From CAYZJV01 sp964482325 (GTDB taxonomy: Bacteria > Spirochaetota > Spirochaetia > Sphaerochaetales > Sphaerochaetaceae), in NCBI GenBank assembly GCA_964482325.1, contig CAYZXD010000015.1, positions 1 through 53,154 of the forward strand: 53,154 bases of DNA, read 5' to 3'. The position numbers and the translations under genes are program-made. Shown here piece after piece: positions 9,561 to 19,168 of this stretch. Each line of letters opens with the position of its first letter. The stretch's first letter is position 1. The notes under the pieces were generated by a model that saw only the letters and a program-made list of their open reading frames with translations, was not told where the DNA came from and did no database searches.

Positions 9561-10733
9561 TTATTTACTCATCCTTTGCAAACATGATACCACACGAACC
9601 ATTTCGTCTCTCGTGATGTTGGTACTGCAGGGGATATTCACGATGTGTTCCTGATAGAATTTCGCACGTTCAATATCGTATGCATAACATGATTTGTAGG
9701 GAACTTGCTCATGTATCAGTCCCCATACGGGTCGTGTTTGGATATTACAGGCAGAGAATTCTGCGATAACTTCATTTCTTGTGAGAGGAAAATGATCATC
9801 TATGAATAACGAATAAAACCAATGATTTGAACGCACATCAGTCCTGAAGGGTAATAGATGAACCCCTGCAATGTCTTTTATATGTTCTTTATAAAACTCG
9901 TAGTTACTGTTTTTTGCTTCAATAAACCGCTCAAGCTGTTCCATCTGTGCCAACCCTAAAGCGGCTTGTAAGTTAGTCATCCGATAGTTGTAACCTACTT
10001 CATCGTGAAGATAGTGCAACTCATCACTTTTTGCCTGAGTTGAGAGATGCATCGCCCTCTGCAGCAATGGCTTATCTTTAGAGACTATCATACCACCGCC
10101 GCCGGTAGTAATTATTTTATTTCCATTAAAAGAGAATATTCCCATAAACCCTAAAGTGCCCGCAAAGGAACCTGTATAGGGACCTGCGGTATAGTAAGTT
10201 CCAATTGCCTCAGTTGCATCTTCAATGACATGAAAGTGGTAGTGCGCGGCTATGGTGAGTATCTTTTCCATATTAGCCATCTCACCAAAGACGTGGACAA
10301 CAATAATCGCTTTAATATGTTTTCCTGTTCTATTATCTCTCAGCGTATTGCCATCCATCCTGCATTGGGTAACACAGTAGGCTTCAAGTTTATCAGGATC
10401 CAAACAGAGCGTATCGTCACAATCCATAAAGATGGGAGAAGCCCCCACATACATCACAGGATTAACTGCAGCAATAAATGTAAGCGTCGGTACTATTACC
10501 GCATCATCACACCCTACGTGAGCAAGTAAGAGGGCAAGATGAATTCCCGAAGTCCCGTTCTGGCAGGAAACTGCCATTGGGCTATGTACATAGGATGCCA
10601 CGGCCTTCTCGAAGTCCTTCACGTAGGGGCCTCCGGTAGAAACCCATTCAGTCTCAACAGCGGTATTCACATAGGCTTTTTCATTACCACTGAGATTCGG
10701 TACTGAAAGGGGAATAAATGAAGCTTCTGGCAT
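9561..10733 (-). CDS. legC: PLP-dependent sugar aminotransferase (LegC, DegT/DnrJ family)
   Basis: It transfers an amino group to C4 of the 4-keto sugar made by LegB. Family features: WVSTGGPYVKDFE near residue 30, CQNGTSG at 57-63, EDATEAIG at 171-178, and the PLP-binding lysine K206 in SFNGNKIITTGGGG. Its 390 residues are usual for LegC/PseC-type enzymes. AAAGGTG stands 6 bases before the ATG. The gene directly follows legB by a 10-base gap, and the pair supplies the dideoxy-amino precursor. Confidence 0.92.
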   Translation of the reverse strand: MPEASFIPLSVPNLSGNEKAYVNTAVETEWVSTGGPYVKDFEKAVASYVHSPMAVSCQNGTSGIHLALLLAHVGCDDAVIVPTLTFIAAVNPVMYVGASPIFMDCDDTLCLDPDKLEAYCVTQCRMDGNTLRDNRTGKHIKAIIVVHVFGEMANMEKILTIAAHYHFHVIEDATEAIGTYYTAGPYTGSFAGTLGFMGIFSFNGNKIITTGGGGMIVSKDKPLLQRAMHLSTQAKSDELHYLHDEVGYNYRMTNLQAALGLAQMEQLERFIEAKNSNYEFYKEHIKDIAGVHLLPFRTDVRSNHWFYSLFIDDHFPLTRNEVIAEFSACNIQTRPVWGLIHEQVPYKSCYAYDIERAKFYQEHIVNIPCSTNITRDEMVRVVSCLQRMSK

Positions 10734-10743
10734 ATTGGCACCT

Positions 10744-11724
10744 TTAAATATTGTATATATCAGTTTTGTATTTTCCGAGATTATCTTTCATAAATGCTAT
10801 AGTTTCTGAAAGACCTTCAGCCAATGGATATCGCGGAACCCAACCGGTGAGTTCACGGATCTTTTTATTTGATCCTAAAAGACGATTTACTTCGCTTTTT
10901 TCTGGTCGAAGTCGTTGTTCATCACAAATAATTTTTGCTGATGGATTGATTTGAGTAATTAATTCTTGTGCCAAGTCACCAATCGACACCTCTTTCTGCG
11001 TAGCAATGTTAATCTCTTCACCAATTGATTGTTCTGATTTTGCAATCTCAATAAATCCCTGTACGGTATCTTTCACATAATTAAAATCCCGAGTAGGAGT
11101 CAATGAACCGAGTTTGATCTCGGTCTTCCCTGCAAGCAATTGGGTAATTATGGTGGGAATTACAGCCCGTGCAGACTGCCTTGGTCCATAGGTATTGAAT
11201 GGCCTCACAATGGAAATCGGTGTTTCAAAACTTCTATAAAACGATTCTGCGAGTCGGTCTGCTCCTATTTTTGTTGCTGAATAGGGAGACTGACCCTGGA
11301 ACGGATGATTTTCATCGATGGGAACGTATTGTGCAGTACCGTACACTTCAGAGGTAGAGGTAACAAGTACTCGAGATGTTCCAAGATCCCTCGCTGCCTG
11401 TAAAACATTCAAGGTTCCCTTGATGTTCGTATCTACATACGTGTCCGGAGAATGGTAACTAAACGGAATAGCGATAAGTGCAGCAAGATGAAATACTTCA
11501 TTCATGCCCCTCATCGCCTGTTTAACTCCATGAGGATCTCTGATATCACCCTGAAAAATCTCAATTTCAGAAAGTATTTCTTTGGGGAGTGTATCTAGCC
11601 AGCCCCAAGTATTAAAAGAATTATACAGTACAAAAGCACGTACAGCATGACCTTCTCGAACTAGCGTTTCGGTGAGATGACTACCAATAAATCCATCGGA
11701 ACCTGTAACTAAAACCTTCTTCAT
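10744..11724 (-). CDS. legB: NDP-sugar 4,6-dehydratase (LegB, extended SDR)
   Basis: It converts GDP- (or UDP-) N-acetylglucosamine to the 4-keto-6-deoxy sugar, the committed step of legionaminate synthesis. The Rossmann motif GSDGFIGSH is at residues 8-16, TSTSEVYG near 122-129, and the catalytic YSATK has Tyr148 and Lys152. PFNTYGPRQ and a C-terminal substrate domain follow. At 326 residues it is full length. GAGAGG precedes the ATG. It opens the legionaminate block; the 150 bases upstream have no gene and may hold a promoter, though I could not fix one with confidence. Confidence 0.9.
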   Translation of the reverse strand: MKKVLVTGSDGFIGSHLTETLVREGHAVRAFVLYNSFNTWGWLDTLPKEILSEIEIFQGDIRDPHGVKQAMRGMNEVFHLAALIAIPFSYHSPDTYVDTNIKGTLNVLQAARDLGTSRVLVTSTSEVYGTAQYVPIDENHPFQGQSPYSATKIGADRLAESFYRSFETPISIVRPFNTYGPRQSARAVIPTIITQLLAGKTEIKLGSLTPTRDFNYVKDTVQGFIEIAKSEQSIGEEINIATQKEVSIGDLAQELITQINPSAKIICDEQRLRPEKSEVNRLLGSNKKIRELTGWVPRYPLAEGLSETIAFMKDNLGKYKTDIYNI

Positions 11725-11874
11725 TAAATCCTCTCAAATTTTGCTTTTCAAAACACGCTGATATAGTGATCATATCTGATATTAGCATCTAAGACACCCT
11801 ATAATTTATCTTATTGTTTCTCGCTGATTTCCTCTACACACCCTTCCACAATAAATTTTCAATGTGAAGAGTAC

Positions 11875-12960
11875 TTACTCATTTATTACATCTGTGTAAC
11901 AATTTACTACCTGCTGAGCAATCGACTTCCACTCGAAGTTTTTTAATTGTTGTGTTCCTTTTTCAATAAGTTGATTACGCAATGCTTCATCGTACACAAT
12001 CCGACGGATTTGTTTACTCATTTGGTCTATATCTAGCGGGTCGAAATACAAAACAGCATCACCGCCTACCTCAGGCATGGAACTGGAATCACTTAAGGCA
12101 ACTGGACACCTACATGCAAAAGCTTCAAGAGTAGGTATGCCAAACCCTTCATAGATCGAAGGAAATACAAAACATTGTGCATGAGCATATGCATAAGCTA
12201 ACATTTCATCGTCAGCACTTTTTTGCATTACACGATCCTTAAGGTTCCCTATAAGGTCTAATTCTGACTGAGAAAAAGTACCCCCTCCGATGCAGACGAG
12301 ATATAATTTATCGTCAGATTCCAGCAACCTTCGGGATGCTTCATAAAACCGAGAAAAATTTTTATAGTTTCCCCTACTTCCCACAAACAGAATATATTTC
12401 TCCGGTAAGTGATAACCCTTCTTATACTCTGTATGAGGTTTGAAGCTACTGCCAATATATATGACGCTTATTTTCTGCTCAGGGATATCCGGATAAAATC
12501 TCAAAATATCCTTTTTTGTATTTTGGGAAATAGCAATTATATGATTTGATTTATGCAGCATTTCTTTTTTATGTCTTATAGTCTTTTTACTTTTCGCAAT
12601 ATTTTCAGGGAAAATTTCATGAATCATATCATACACGGTAATTACAATCTTTCCTTTTGCCATGCGTAAAATATATGGATTGTAATAGGTTGGATGTACG
12701 ATATCATATCCACCTAACATTTTAATAAAAACCTGTAGACGATTAAGAACCTGTATTACCTTTGCAACAATATTTGGGATATCACCAGTCGCTCTTTTGT
12801 TGAAATAATCTTCAAAATAGAGGTTCTGACTGAAAAGACACCCAAGTTCTACTTTAGCAAGCTTTTCGTTATTAATTGTTTTTATTAAATCATAATAGTA
12901 GCGTGAAATTCCACCTAACTTTTGCGATCGTAATATTTGATAATCATAATAGACTTTCAT
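11875..12960 (-). CDS. GT4-family glycosyltransferase
   Basis: A GT-B fold glycosyltransferase. The N-terminus MKVYYDYQILRSQKLGGISRYYYDL is typical of mannosyl/rhamnosyl transferases in O-antigen clusters (only part is motif-relevant: the GGISRYY block). The C-terminal domain holds the E-x7-E region (PSIYEGFGIPTLEAFACRCPV) and LFVGSRGNYKN for nucleotide-sugar binding. The frame could begin at 12999, but the ATG at 12960 has AAGGAT 7 bases upstream and matches family starts. Donor is unknown; GDP-mannose-derived sugars are made by neighbours. Confidence 0.87.
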   Translation of the reverse strand: MKVYYDYQILRSQKLGGISRYYYDLIKTINNEKLAKVELGCLFSQNLYFEDYFNKRATGDIPNIVAKVIQVLNRLQVFIKMLGGYDIVHPTYYNPYILRMAKGKIVITVYDMIHEIFPENIAKSKKTIRHKKEMLHKSNHIIAISQNTKKDILRFYPDIPEQKISVIYIGSSFKPHTEYKKGYHLPEKYILFVGSRGNYKNFSRFYEASRRLLESDDKLYLVCIGGGTFSQSELDLIGNLKDRVMQKSADDEMLAYAYAHAQCFVFPSIYEGFGIPTLEAFACRCPVALSDSSSMPEVGGDAVLYFDPLDIDQMSKQIRRIVYDEALRNQLIEKGTQQLKNFEWKSIAQQVVNCYTDVINE

Positions 12961-13020
12961 GTGTACTATCCTTATTCGACCCAGTTTTCTGTGGATCATT
13001 TAGATACCCTATCATATAAC

Positions 13021-13980
13021 TTATTTCAGGTAAGCATTCTCCTCTTCAATAAGCACATCAATCACTTGGAAAAATGACATCTCATAATGCCAATTTAATT
13101 TCTGCATCGCTTTACGATTACTCCCATATATTTCGACTATTTCGTTTGGTCGAAAAAGCTCTTTATTAATGAACATTCGATCTAATGAGATCCCAATAGA
13201 TGTAAAAATATAGGTAATGATATCACGTAATGATAATGATACTCCTGAACATATTATGATATCTTCAGGAACACCTTCTTGTTGCATCATTTGCCACATA
13301 GCTTCAACGTATTTTGGGCTGTAGCCAAAATCGCGTTTTACGTCAATATTCCCAACTTCTAAGTACTCTCTATCCCCACGTCTGATTTCAAGGCATTCTC
13401 TAATAACCTTTTTAATAATAAAATTAGGAGATCGTAAAAAAGATTCATGATTAAACAGTATTCCCGATACTGCATACAAGCCATAGGTTTCCCTATAATT
13501 AGTTACCATTAAATGGCTTGCAGCTTTTGAAACGGCATATGGACTGAGTGGTTTTAAAGCAGAGGCTTCTGTAATCGGCATAGATGCTGATCCACCAAAC
13601 ATTTCACTGCTTGATGCTTGATACACTTTGATGTTTTGATATTTAAGCCTTATAAGTTCAAGAATATGTATTGTCGAGTTTATGTTAAATGTGAGTGTCT
13701 CTTTTGGATCCTTGTAGGATTGACCGACTGAGCTTTGTGCTGCCAAATTATACACTTCATCAGGTTTTATCGTATCTAAGAGCAAATCTACTTTATCATA
13801 ATCTTCGAGATCAACAACCATAATGGTTACATGCTTACGAATACCCAGATACTCTAGGCCAAAATAATGATCTCTTTTGTATCTTGTCGTTCCCCAGATC
13901 TGGTAATTTTTATGTAACAAGAATTCAGCTAAATAAGCCCCATCCTGACCTGTAATACCTGTTATGAGAGCCTTTTTCAT
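13021..13980 (-). CDS. GDP-mannose 4,6-dehydratase-like SDR (second Gmd paralogue)
   Basis: It opens MKKALITGITGQDGAYLAEFL, clearly Gmd-like, and has ASSSEMFGG, YAVSKAA (Tyr and Lys of the YxxxK pair), FNHES and VKRDFGYSPKYV. It differs from the true gmd at 16588: the loop after FNHES reads FLRSPNFIIKK where Gmd has ERRGETFVTRK, a segment that contacts NADP across the tetramer. It may therefore act on another GDP- or CDP-hexose or catalyse a related step. The ATG at 13980 has AAAGG upstream and is used instead of the upstream in-frame ATG at 14022. Confidence 0.75.
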   Translation of the reverse strand: MKKALITGITGQDGAYLAEFLLHKNYQIWGTTRYKRDHYFGLEYLGIRKHVTIMVVDLEDYDKVDLLLDTIKPDEVYNLAAQSSVGQSYKDPKETLTFNINSTIHILELIRLKYQNIKVYQASSSEMFGGSASMPITEASALKPLSPYAVSKAASHLMVTNYRETYGLYAVSGILFNHESFLRSPNFIIKKVIRECLEIRRGDREYLEVGNIDVKRDFGYSPKYVEAMWQMMQQEGVPEDIIICSGVSLSLRDIITYIFTSIGISLDRMFINKELFRPNEIVEIYGSNRKAMQKLNWHYEMSFFQVIDVLIEEENAYLK

Positions 13981-14227
13981 AAAATTTATACCTTTTACAT
14001 TAAACCTATATGATAGAATCAATCAAATGCTACTTCAATTTACCAATTAATTGAAGGGTGAGCCTAAAGAACACCCGCCCTATTCATTGCTTGATACGCT
14101 GAAGGATGATAGTTGTCAACTACAATTATTTACGCAACTGTATTAAAAGAAATAATTACTTTCATTGATCCGATACCCAAGCAAGTAATCTCATCTTGTA
14201 AGCGATTGAATCATCAGATTCGATATG

Positions 14228-15562
14228 CTATTTACTTTTTAAAAATCTTATAGCTTGCATAGGTCCTAATAGCGAGAAAAGCGATAAAGAAATGATGGAA
14301 GCAATAATTACGCCCCCGCTTCCGAGTCGCTGAGCCAAGAAAATTGATAGGGGAATATTTATTAGTGCTCCTATTATCGATGTAACCATTTGAAGCCTTA
14401 TTTTACTTAACCCATTCAGCAGGTAGGTAAATATATTATTGTAGATGTAAACAAAGGTATAACCAGCCATTCCTACTAATAATATATTTGATATTGACAC
14501 TGAGGTGTTCAACCATATGGGGATAATGTACTGAGCCAACACTAACAGTACCACTATTAAAAAGACAATAACTATTAATCCCTTTAATTGACGTTTTATT
14601 GCGATTCTTATCCAATCTTTATCTCCTTTTGCGGCAGCTTCAGTATAGGCATTCCAAAAAGGATGGAGAATTATTCCTGCAAAAACAGATATGACACTAA
14701 AATATTTAAAAACAATATTATATGCAGTAACATCTTGCGGTGAGAGAACGTGAGCAATAATCAGAGCATCAGTTTGAAAAATGATAATGACTGATATCTG
14801 GATAATAAAGAATTCTATGCCGAGGCTAAAAAGAGACCGCACTTTATCTTTGTTAAAATACGCAATACTGGGTCTTACTTCATACAGTGATTTGCTAAAC
14901 AAACCTAAGGAGGTGAAGAGAAATACAATTATCGGTACTGATGTATAGACAAGTCCTATACCGACCAAGTTACCCTGAAGCCATTTTCGGAAGATTAAGA
15001 TAGAAACTAAGATAGTCGTATTTGAAATACTTGCGATGATACTGCTTTTTGCTGGTTCATGATTTGCTAGAAGTATGGTGCAGATTAATTTAAGGCAAAA
15101 CTGAACACTCGTTAAGATGAAGGAAATTCCAATCAACCAAAACAATTCACCCCGTAAATCTTCGGTAGTATTAAATACTCTAGCCCAGTTTAAAATATGC
15201 CAAGGTACAAGAAAAAACAGAATAAGGGCAATCGAAATTGCTCCGACAACGACATATCCTGTACTTACATATTCTCGTGCATCTTTTATATTTCCTAGCG
15301 CTATGGATTCTGTAAATTTATTGCGAAGACCATTACCAATCCCAATATCAAAAATGGAAATCCAGCTTAATACGTTAAATAACGTAATCCAAATGCCATA
15401 TTTGTAATTATCGAGCATCTGCAACGTAAGTGGGATAAGAGCCAAATTCAATAATGCACTATATGACTTTATGATAAATAGTGATGCAATGTTTTTTTTA
15501 ATTTTCACATTGCGGCTGTTACCCGTATTCAAATGCTGAAGTAATAATCTAAATTTTGTCAT
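14228..15562 (-). CDS. wzx: Wzx-type polysaccharide flippase
   Basis: A 444-residue integral membrane protein with roughly a dozen hydrophobic segments spread over its length (for example ALILFFLVPWHIL, IIVFLFTSLGLF, LIVIVFLIVVLLVLAQYII). The opening region, ending YGIWITLFNVLSWISIFDIGIGNGLRNK, is typical of the MVF/polysaccharide-transport superfamily flippases that move lipid-linked repeat units across the inner membrane. No polymerase (Wzy) or initiating transferase is seen in the window, so the polymerisation part of the pathway lies elsewhere or is absent. It is flanked by sugar-nucleotide genes. Confidence 0.85.
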   Translation of the reverse strand: MTKFRLLLQHLNTGNSRNVKIKKNIASLFIIKSYSALLNLALIPLTLQMLDNYKYGIWITLFNVLSWISIFDIGIGNGLRNKFTESIALGNIKDAREYVSTGYVVVGAISIALILFFLVPWHILNWARVFNTTEDLRGELFWLIGISFILTSVQFCLKLICTILLANHEPAKSSIIASISNTTILVSILIFRKWLQGNLVGIGLVYTSVPIIVFLFTSLGLFSKSLYEVRPSIAYFNKDKVRSLFSLGIEFFIIQISVIIIFQTDALIIAHVLSPQDVTAYNIVFKYFSVISVFAGIILHPFWNAYTEAAAKGDKDWIRIAIKRQLKGLIVIVFLIVVLLVLAQYIIPIWLNTSVSISNILLVGMAGYTFVYIYNNIFTYLLNGLSKIRLQMVTSIIGALINIPLSIFLAQRLGSGGVIIASIISLSLFSLLGPMQAIRFLKSK

Positions 15563-15641
15563 AGAGCGATAAAAACCTTATATAAACGAGCAATGATAAT
15601 TACTTGTCGGTAATAAATGGAACCGCATAAAAATTAAAGTA

Positions 15642-16586
15642 CTAATTACCCATTCCCCTTACTCTTCCTTCAAGAAAATCGTTATATGTTCGCTTAATCC
15701 CCTCAGACAAGTCAATAGAGTGTTTCCAACCTAACTCATGTAATTTTGTAACATCCAGTAGTTTCCGGGGGGTACCGTCAGGTTTATCGGAATCAAAAAC
15801 TAACATTCCTTGATACCCAATGATTGATTTAACAAGATACGCTAAGTCAGCAATGGAAAGGTCTTCCCCTGTTCCTACATTGATGGTGTCAGCTTGATTA
15901 TACTGTTCCATGAGAAATAAACAGGCATCGGCAAGATCTTCAACATGTAAAAACTCTCGTCTTGGTTTACCGGTTCCCCAAATCTCAACCTGAGAAATAT
16001 TTTCCACCTTAGCTTCATGAATCCTTCGTATAAGTGCGGGTAGTACGTGACTATGAGATAGATGGTAATTATCAAACGGACCATACAGATTTGTAGGCAT
16101 TGCGCTAATAAAATTAGCTCCATATTGTTTTCTCAGATAGGTGCAATACCGCAATCCTGCAATTTTTGCCAGGGCATAGCCTTCGTTAGTCTGTTCAAGT
16201 GCCCCGGTCAATAAGCTATCTTCCTTTATTGGCTGTTGTGCCATTTTGGGATAAATACAAGAAGAACCGAGGAATAATAGTTTCTTTACATTATGTACAT
16301 ACGCACTGTGCATTACATTCATTTCAATCATAATATTGTCGTACAAAAAATCAGCAGGAAAGGTATCGTTCGCGAGAATTCCACCAACTTTAGCCGCAGC
16401 TAAAAAGACATAGTCCGGTTTTTCTTCTGTAAAGAATTGTTCAACTTTCTTCTGATCTCGTAAATCGAGTTCATCACTTGCTCTCGTGAGCAGATTAGTA
16501 TAACCAAGTTGCATGAGTTTTCGGTAAATTGCAGAACCTACCAATCCTTTATGCCCTGCTAAATATATTTTCCCCTGTTTATTCAT
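15642..16586 (-). CDS. fcl: GDP-L-fucose synthase
   Basis: It epimerises and reduces GDP-4-keto-6-deoxymannose to GDP-L-fucose. Motifs: IYLAGHKGLVGSAI (Rossmann), AAAKVGGI, LGSSCIYPK with the catalytic Ser/Cys region, and YALAKIAG (Tyr/Lys), then PTNLYGPFDNYH. The frame extends upstream to 16697, but the ATG at 16586 has GGGAG 10 bases before it and begins one base after the gmd stop. The N-terminus MNKQGKIYLAGH is the expected family start. The pair gmd-fcl is the standard GDP-fucose module. Confidence 0.92.
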   Translation of the reverse strand: MNKQGKIYLAGHKGLVGSAIYRKLMQLGYTNLLTRASDELDLRDQKKVEQFFTEEKPDYVFLAAAKVGGILANDTFPADFLYDNIMIEMNVMHSAYVHNVKKLLFLGSSCIYPKMAQQPIKEDSLLTGALEQTNEGYALAKIAGLRYCTYLRKQYGANFISAMPTNLYGPFDNYHLSHSHVLPALIRRIHEAKVENISQVEIWGTGKPRREFLHVEDLADACLFLMEQYNQADTINVGTGEDLSIADLAYLVKSIIGYQGMLVFDSDKPDGTPRKLLDVTKLHELGWKHSIDLSEGIKRTYNDFLEGRVRGMGN

Positions 16587-16587
16587 A

Positions 16588-17667
16588 TCAATCATACTCC
16601 CGTTTAATGCGCTCTTCATGTTCAACCAAAGAAATATCATGTTGAACCATACGCTTGACAAGTTCTTCGAAAGAGGTGCTTCTGGGATTCCACCCAAGCA
16701 ACGTTTTGGCTTTTGTCGAGTCGCCTAATAATTGTTCAACTTCCGTTGGGCGGAAATAACGAGGGTCGACTTCAACCAGTACTTTCCCAGTATCGACACA
16801 AACTCCTTTCTCTTCTACTCCCTTCCCTACCCACTTGAGCTTAATACCAGCCTCTGCAAAGGCAAGGTGAACAAATTCCCGAACGGTATGCATTTCTCCA
16901 GTAGCAATTACAAAGTCTTCAGGTACTTCATGCTGAAGCATCAACCACATACATTCCACATAGTCCTTGGCATATCCCCAGTCTCGTTTGGCATCTAGAT
17001 TCCCGAGATATAATTTTTCCTGAGTCCCCTTCCGTATACGAGCAGCGGCTAGAGTAATTTTTCTTGTTACAAAAGTCTCACCCCTGCGTTCGGACTCATG
17101 ATTAAATAATATACCGTTCACGGCAAACATCCCATAAGCTTCACGATAGTTTCGTGTTATCCAATAACCATACAACTTAGCGACCCCATATGGACTGCGA
17201 GGATAAAAGGGTGTTTCTTCATTCTGGGGGACCTCTCCCACTTTACCGAACAACTCTGAGGTTGATGCTTGATATATCTTTGTCCTTTTTTCATACCCAA
17301 GAAATCTTACGGCTTCAAGAAGACGTAAAGCACCCATCCCATCGGTATCAGCAGTATACTCAGGAACTTCAAAGGAGACTTTCACATGAGACATGGCTGC
17401 AAGATTGTAAATCTCATCAGGTTTTATTTCCCGGATGAGCCTAATCAAATTAGTTGAATCAGTCATATCGCCGTAATGCAAAGATATTCGTCGTTCATGA
17501 TGCATATCCATAATCAGTTCTTCAATGTATAAATGTTCAATTCTTGAAGTATTAAATGAAGAACTTCTTCGAATAATCCCATGTACTTCATAGCCCTTAT
17601 CAATTAAAAATTCAGCAAGATAAGAACCATCCTGACCGGTAATTCCTGTGATGAGCGCAGTTTTCAT
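16588..17667 (-). CDS. gmd: GDP-mannose 4,6-dehydratase
   Basis: It converts GDP-D-mannose to GDP-4-keto-6-deoxymannose with NADP. Diagnostic segments: TGITGQDGSYLAEFL, IIRRSSSFNTSRIEHLY, HYGDMTDS, ASTSELFGKV, YGVAKLYGYW and FNHESERRGETFVTRKI. At about 359 residues it is full length. The ATG at 17667 gives the canonical MKTALIT start; an in-frame ATG at 17682 with GAAGGAAA upstream is possible. It is followed immediately by fcl and preceded by the fucosyltransferase gene. Confidence 0.94.
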   Translation of the reverse strand: MKTALITGITGQDGSYLAEFLIDKGYEVHGIIRRSSSFNTSRIEHLYIEELIMDMHHERRISLHYGDMTDSTNLIRLIREIKPDEIYNLAAMSHVKVSFEVPEYTADTDGMGALRLLEAVRFLGYEKRTKIYQASTSELFGKVGEVPQNEETPFYPRSPYGVAKLYGYWITRNYREAYGMFAVNGILFNHESERRGETFVTRKITLAAARIRKGTQEKLYLGNLDAKRDWGYAKDYVECMWLMLQHEVPEDFVIATGEMHTVREFVHLAFAEAGIKLKWVGKGVEEKGVCVDTGKVLVEVDPRYFRPTEVEQLLGDSTKAKTLLGWNPRSTSFEELVKRMVQHDISLVEHEERIKREYD

Positions 17668-17697
17668 TTCCTCTATCCTCATTTTCCTTCATACCCA

Positions 17698-18771
17698 TTA
17701 CGAATACAGTATCTGTACCAACTTCTCTATGCTATAGGCATAGGTGAATCTTTTAAAGTTTTCCGACTGGAGATAGTCAATTTTTGCATCATAAAACTTT
17801 TTATATTCTTCAAAACTCATATTCCGTAGGAAATTATATAAATTCTGCATATTGCTAAAGTCATTGATATCGATGAAAGCTCCTCGGCTGATTTCGCCAT
17901 CATAGATATTTTCGCCATTATAAATAGGAACTGCATCACTTAACAGAACATCAAAGATTTTTTCTGTTACATACCCTTTACAGTCTAATTCATTCTCTAT
18001 AGCAAAAGCAAATTTATAATTATTATATGTGGCTATTTTAGAAGCTACCATTCCCTTGAAACACTTAGGTACCGACTTAACATACTTTTTGCCATAATAG
18101 ATACCTTTAATTATTTGGCGAGTTCCTACGGGTTTTTCCCACCCCACACCATATAAATCGAAATCATCTGGTTTATCATCAAAATAATCAATTATTTCAT
18201 ATCGCTTTACATAACCGGAATTATTTCTTCTCGTTGCTTTATTACCAGCAATCATACAGCTCAATTTTTTGTTCTGAAAGGTTTTTTCATCAATTGAGTT
18301 GATAGATAATTCCTGAGTTATTTCGGGAACAAAGTAGGGAAAATAAACATATTTCTCTTCATGGTATTTCTTATAGGATAAAATCGTATGGAAAAATTTA
18401 TGTGTATTTATGTTGAAATTTCGCCGGTTATGTGCAGGACTTTCCCACATCAACAATATCTTTTTCTGGATTCCTGGCGTCTTCAGAATCTTCATCTGTG
18501 TATGATAGAATTTTAATCTCTTATGAAAATTAGTTATCAATGGCCGTATCGGGTAATCAATAAAAAGATATACATCTGCAGGCGAGACGCTTTCATAATA
18601 GTCAAAGGTATGAATCTCATCACCGCGCCTACCTATTTCATCTTTTAATATTTCAAAAAAATTTTGTAAGTGATGATTCACATAATGGAAGGCTACATTA
18701 TCAGACTCACCAGTAAAAATATTGTCATGTAAATATCCTTCATAATTAAATACCAGAGCAATTTTCAGCAT
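17698..18771 (-). CDS. GT10-family alpha-1,3/4-fucosyltransferase
   Basis: It transfers L-fucose from GDP-fucose, made by the next two genes, to an acceptor sugar. The C-terminal half carries the GT10 core: YKFAFAIENELDCKGYVTEKI (first part) continuing to FDVLLSDAVPIYNG, equivalent to the alpha-1,3-fucosyltransferase motif that binds GDP. An N-terminal domain with LLMWESPAHNR fits the acceptor side. Similar enzymes in Helicobacter and Bacteroides make Lewis-type structures. The 357-residue protein lacks a membrane anchor or heptad repeats at its end. Linkage and acceptor are inference. Confidence 0.87.
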   Translation of the reverse strand: MLKIALVFNYEGYLHDNIFTGESDNVAFHYVNHHLQNFFEILKDEIGRRGDEIHTFDYYESVSPADVYLFIDYPIRPLITNFHKRLKFYHTQMKILKTPGIQKKILLMWESPAHNRRNFNINTHKFFHTILSYKKYHEEKYVYFPYFVPEITQELSINSIDEKTFQNKKLSCMIAGNKATRRNNSGYVKRYEIIDYFDDKPDDFDLYGVGWEKPVGTRQIIKGIYYGKKYVKSVPKCFKGMVASKIATYNNYKFAFAIENELDCKGYVTEKIFDVLLSDAVPIYNGENIYDGEISRGAFIDINDFSNMQNLYNFLRNMSFEEYKKFYDAKIDYLQSENFKRFTYAYSIEKLVQILYS

Positions 18772-18822
18772 ATAACAACACTACCTTCTTGTTCATTTTC
18801 ATCTTGAACATATCCAATATAT

Positions 18823-19059
18823 TCAGCTTTTCCGATACCGCTGTTGCCCTGACACCCCTTTTTCACCCACCTGGAGGTGACTATCAGGATGATTGCTCAC
18901 ATGACTGAGAAATAAGGAACCAAGGAGCAACCGGTCACCTCGCGGGATTCTATTCCACAGGTATCCTTTGAACAGATCTCGAAGGAGAAAGGTCTCCCCC
19001 TCTTCCAGATTCTTTGCCTCTCTGATCGCTGTCTGCAACAGTGAATTCACATCATGCAT
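18823..19059 (-). CDS. DUF1413 family small protein
   Basis: A 78-residue protein whose core LEEGETFLLRDLFKGYLWNRIPRGDRLLLGSLF (quoted here only as a region, residues about 18-50) is the DUF1413 signature; its function is not established. The frame is open up to 19122, but the ATG at 19059 has GGAG 8 bases upstream while the earlier ATG has no ribosome site, so the shorter form is preferred. It lies about 50 bases upstream of the fucosyltransferase gene but its content is unrelated to glycans. Confidence 0.7.
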   Translation of the reverse strand: MHDVNSLLQTAIREAKNLEEGETFLLRDLFKGYLWNRIPRGDRLLLGSLFLSHVSNHPDSHLQVGEKGVSGQQRYRKS

Positions 19060-19168
19060 ATGAGTATCTCCATCAATATTGATATTATGAAGGGTCATGA
19101 ACCAATGTGCAATGATCTTCATCAGTTAATCGGTCATAATTTTTGGCATCGGTCGTATCATCCAACTG

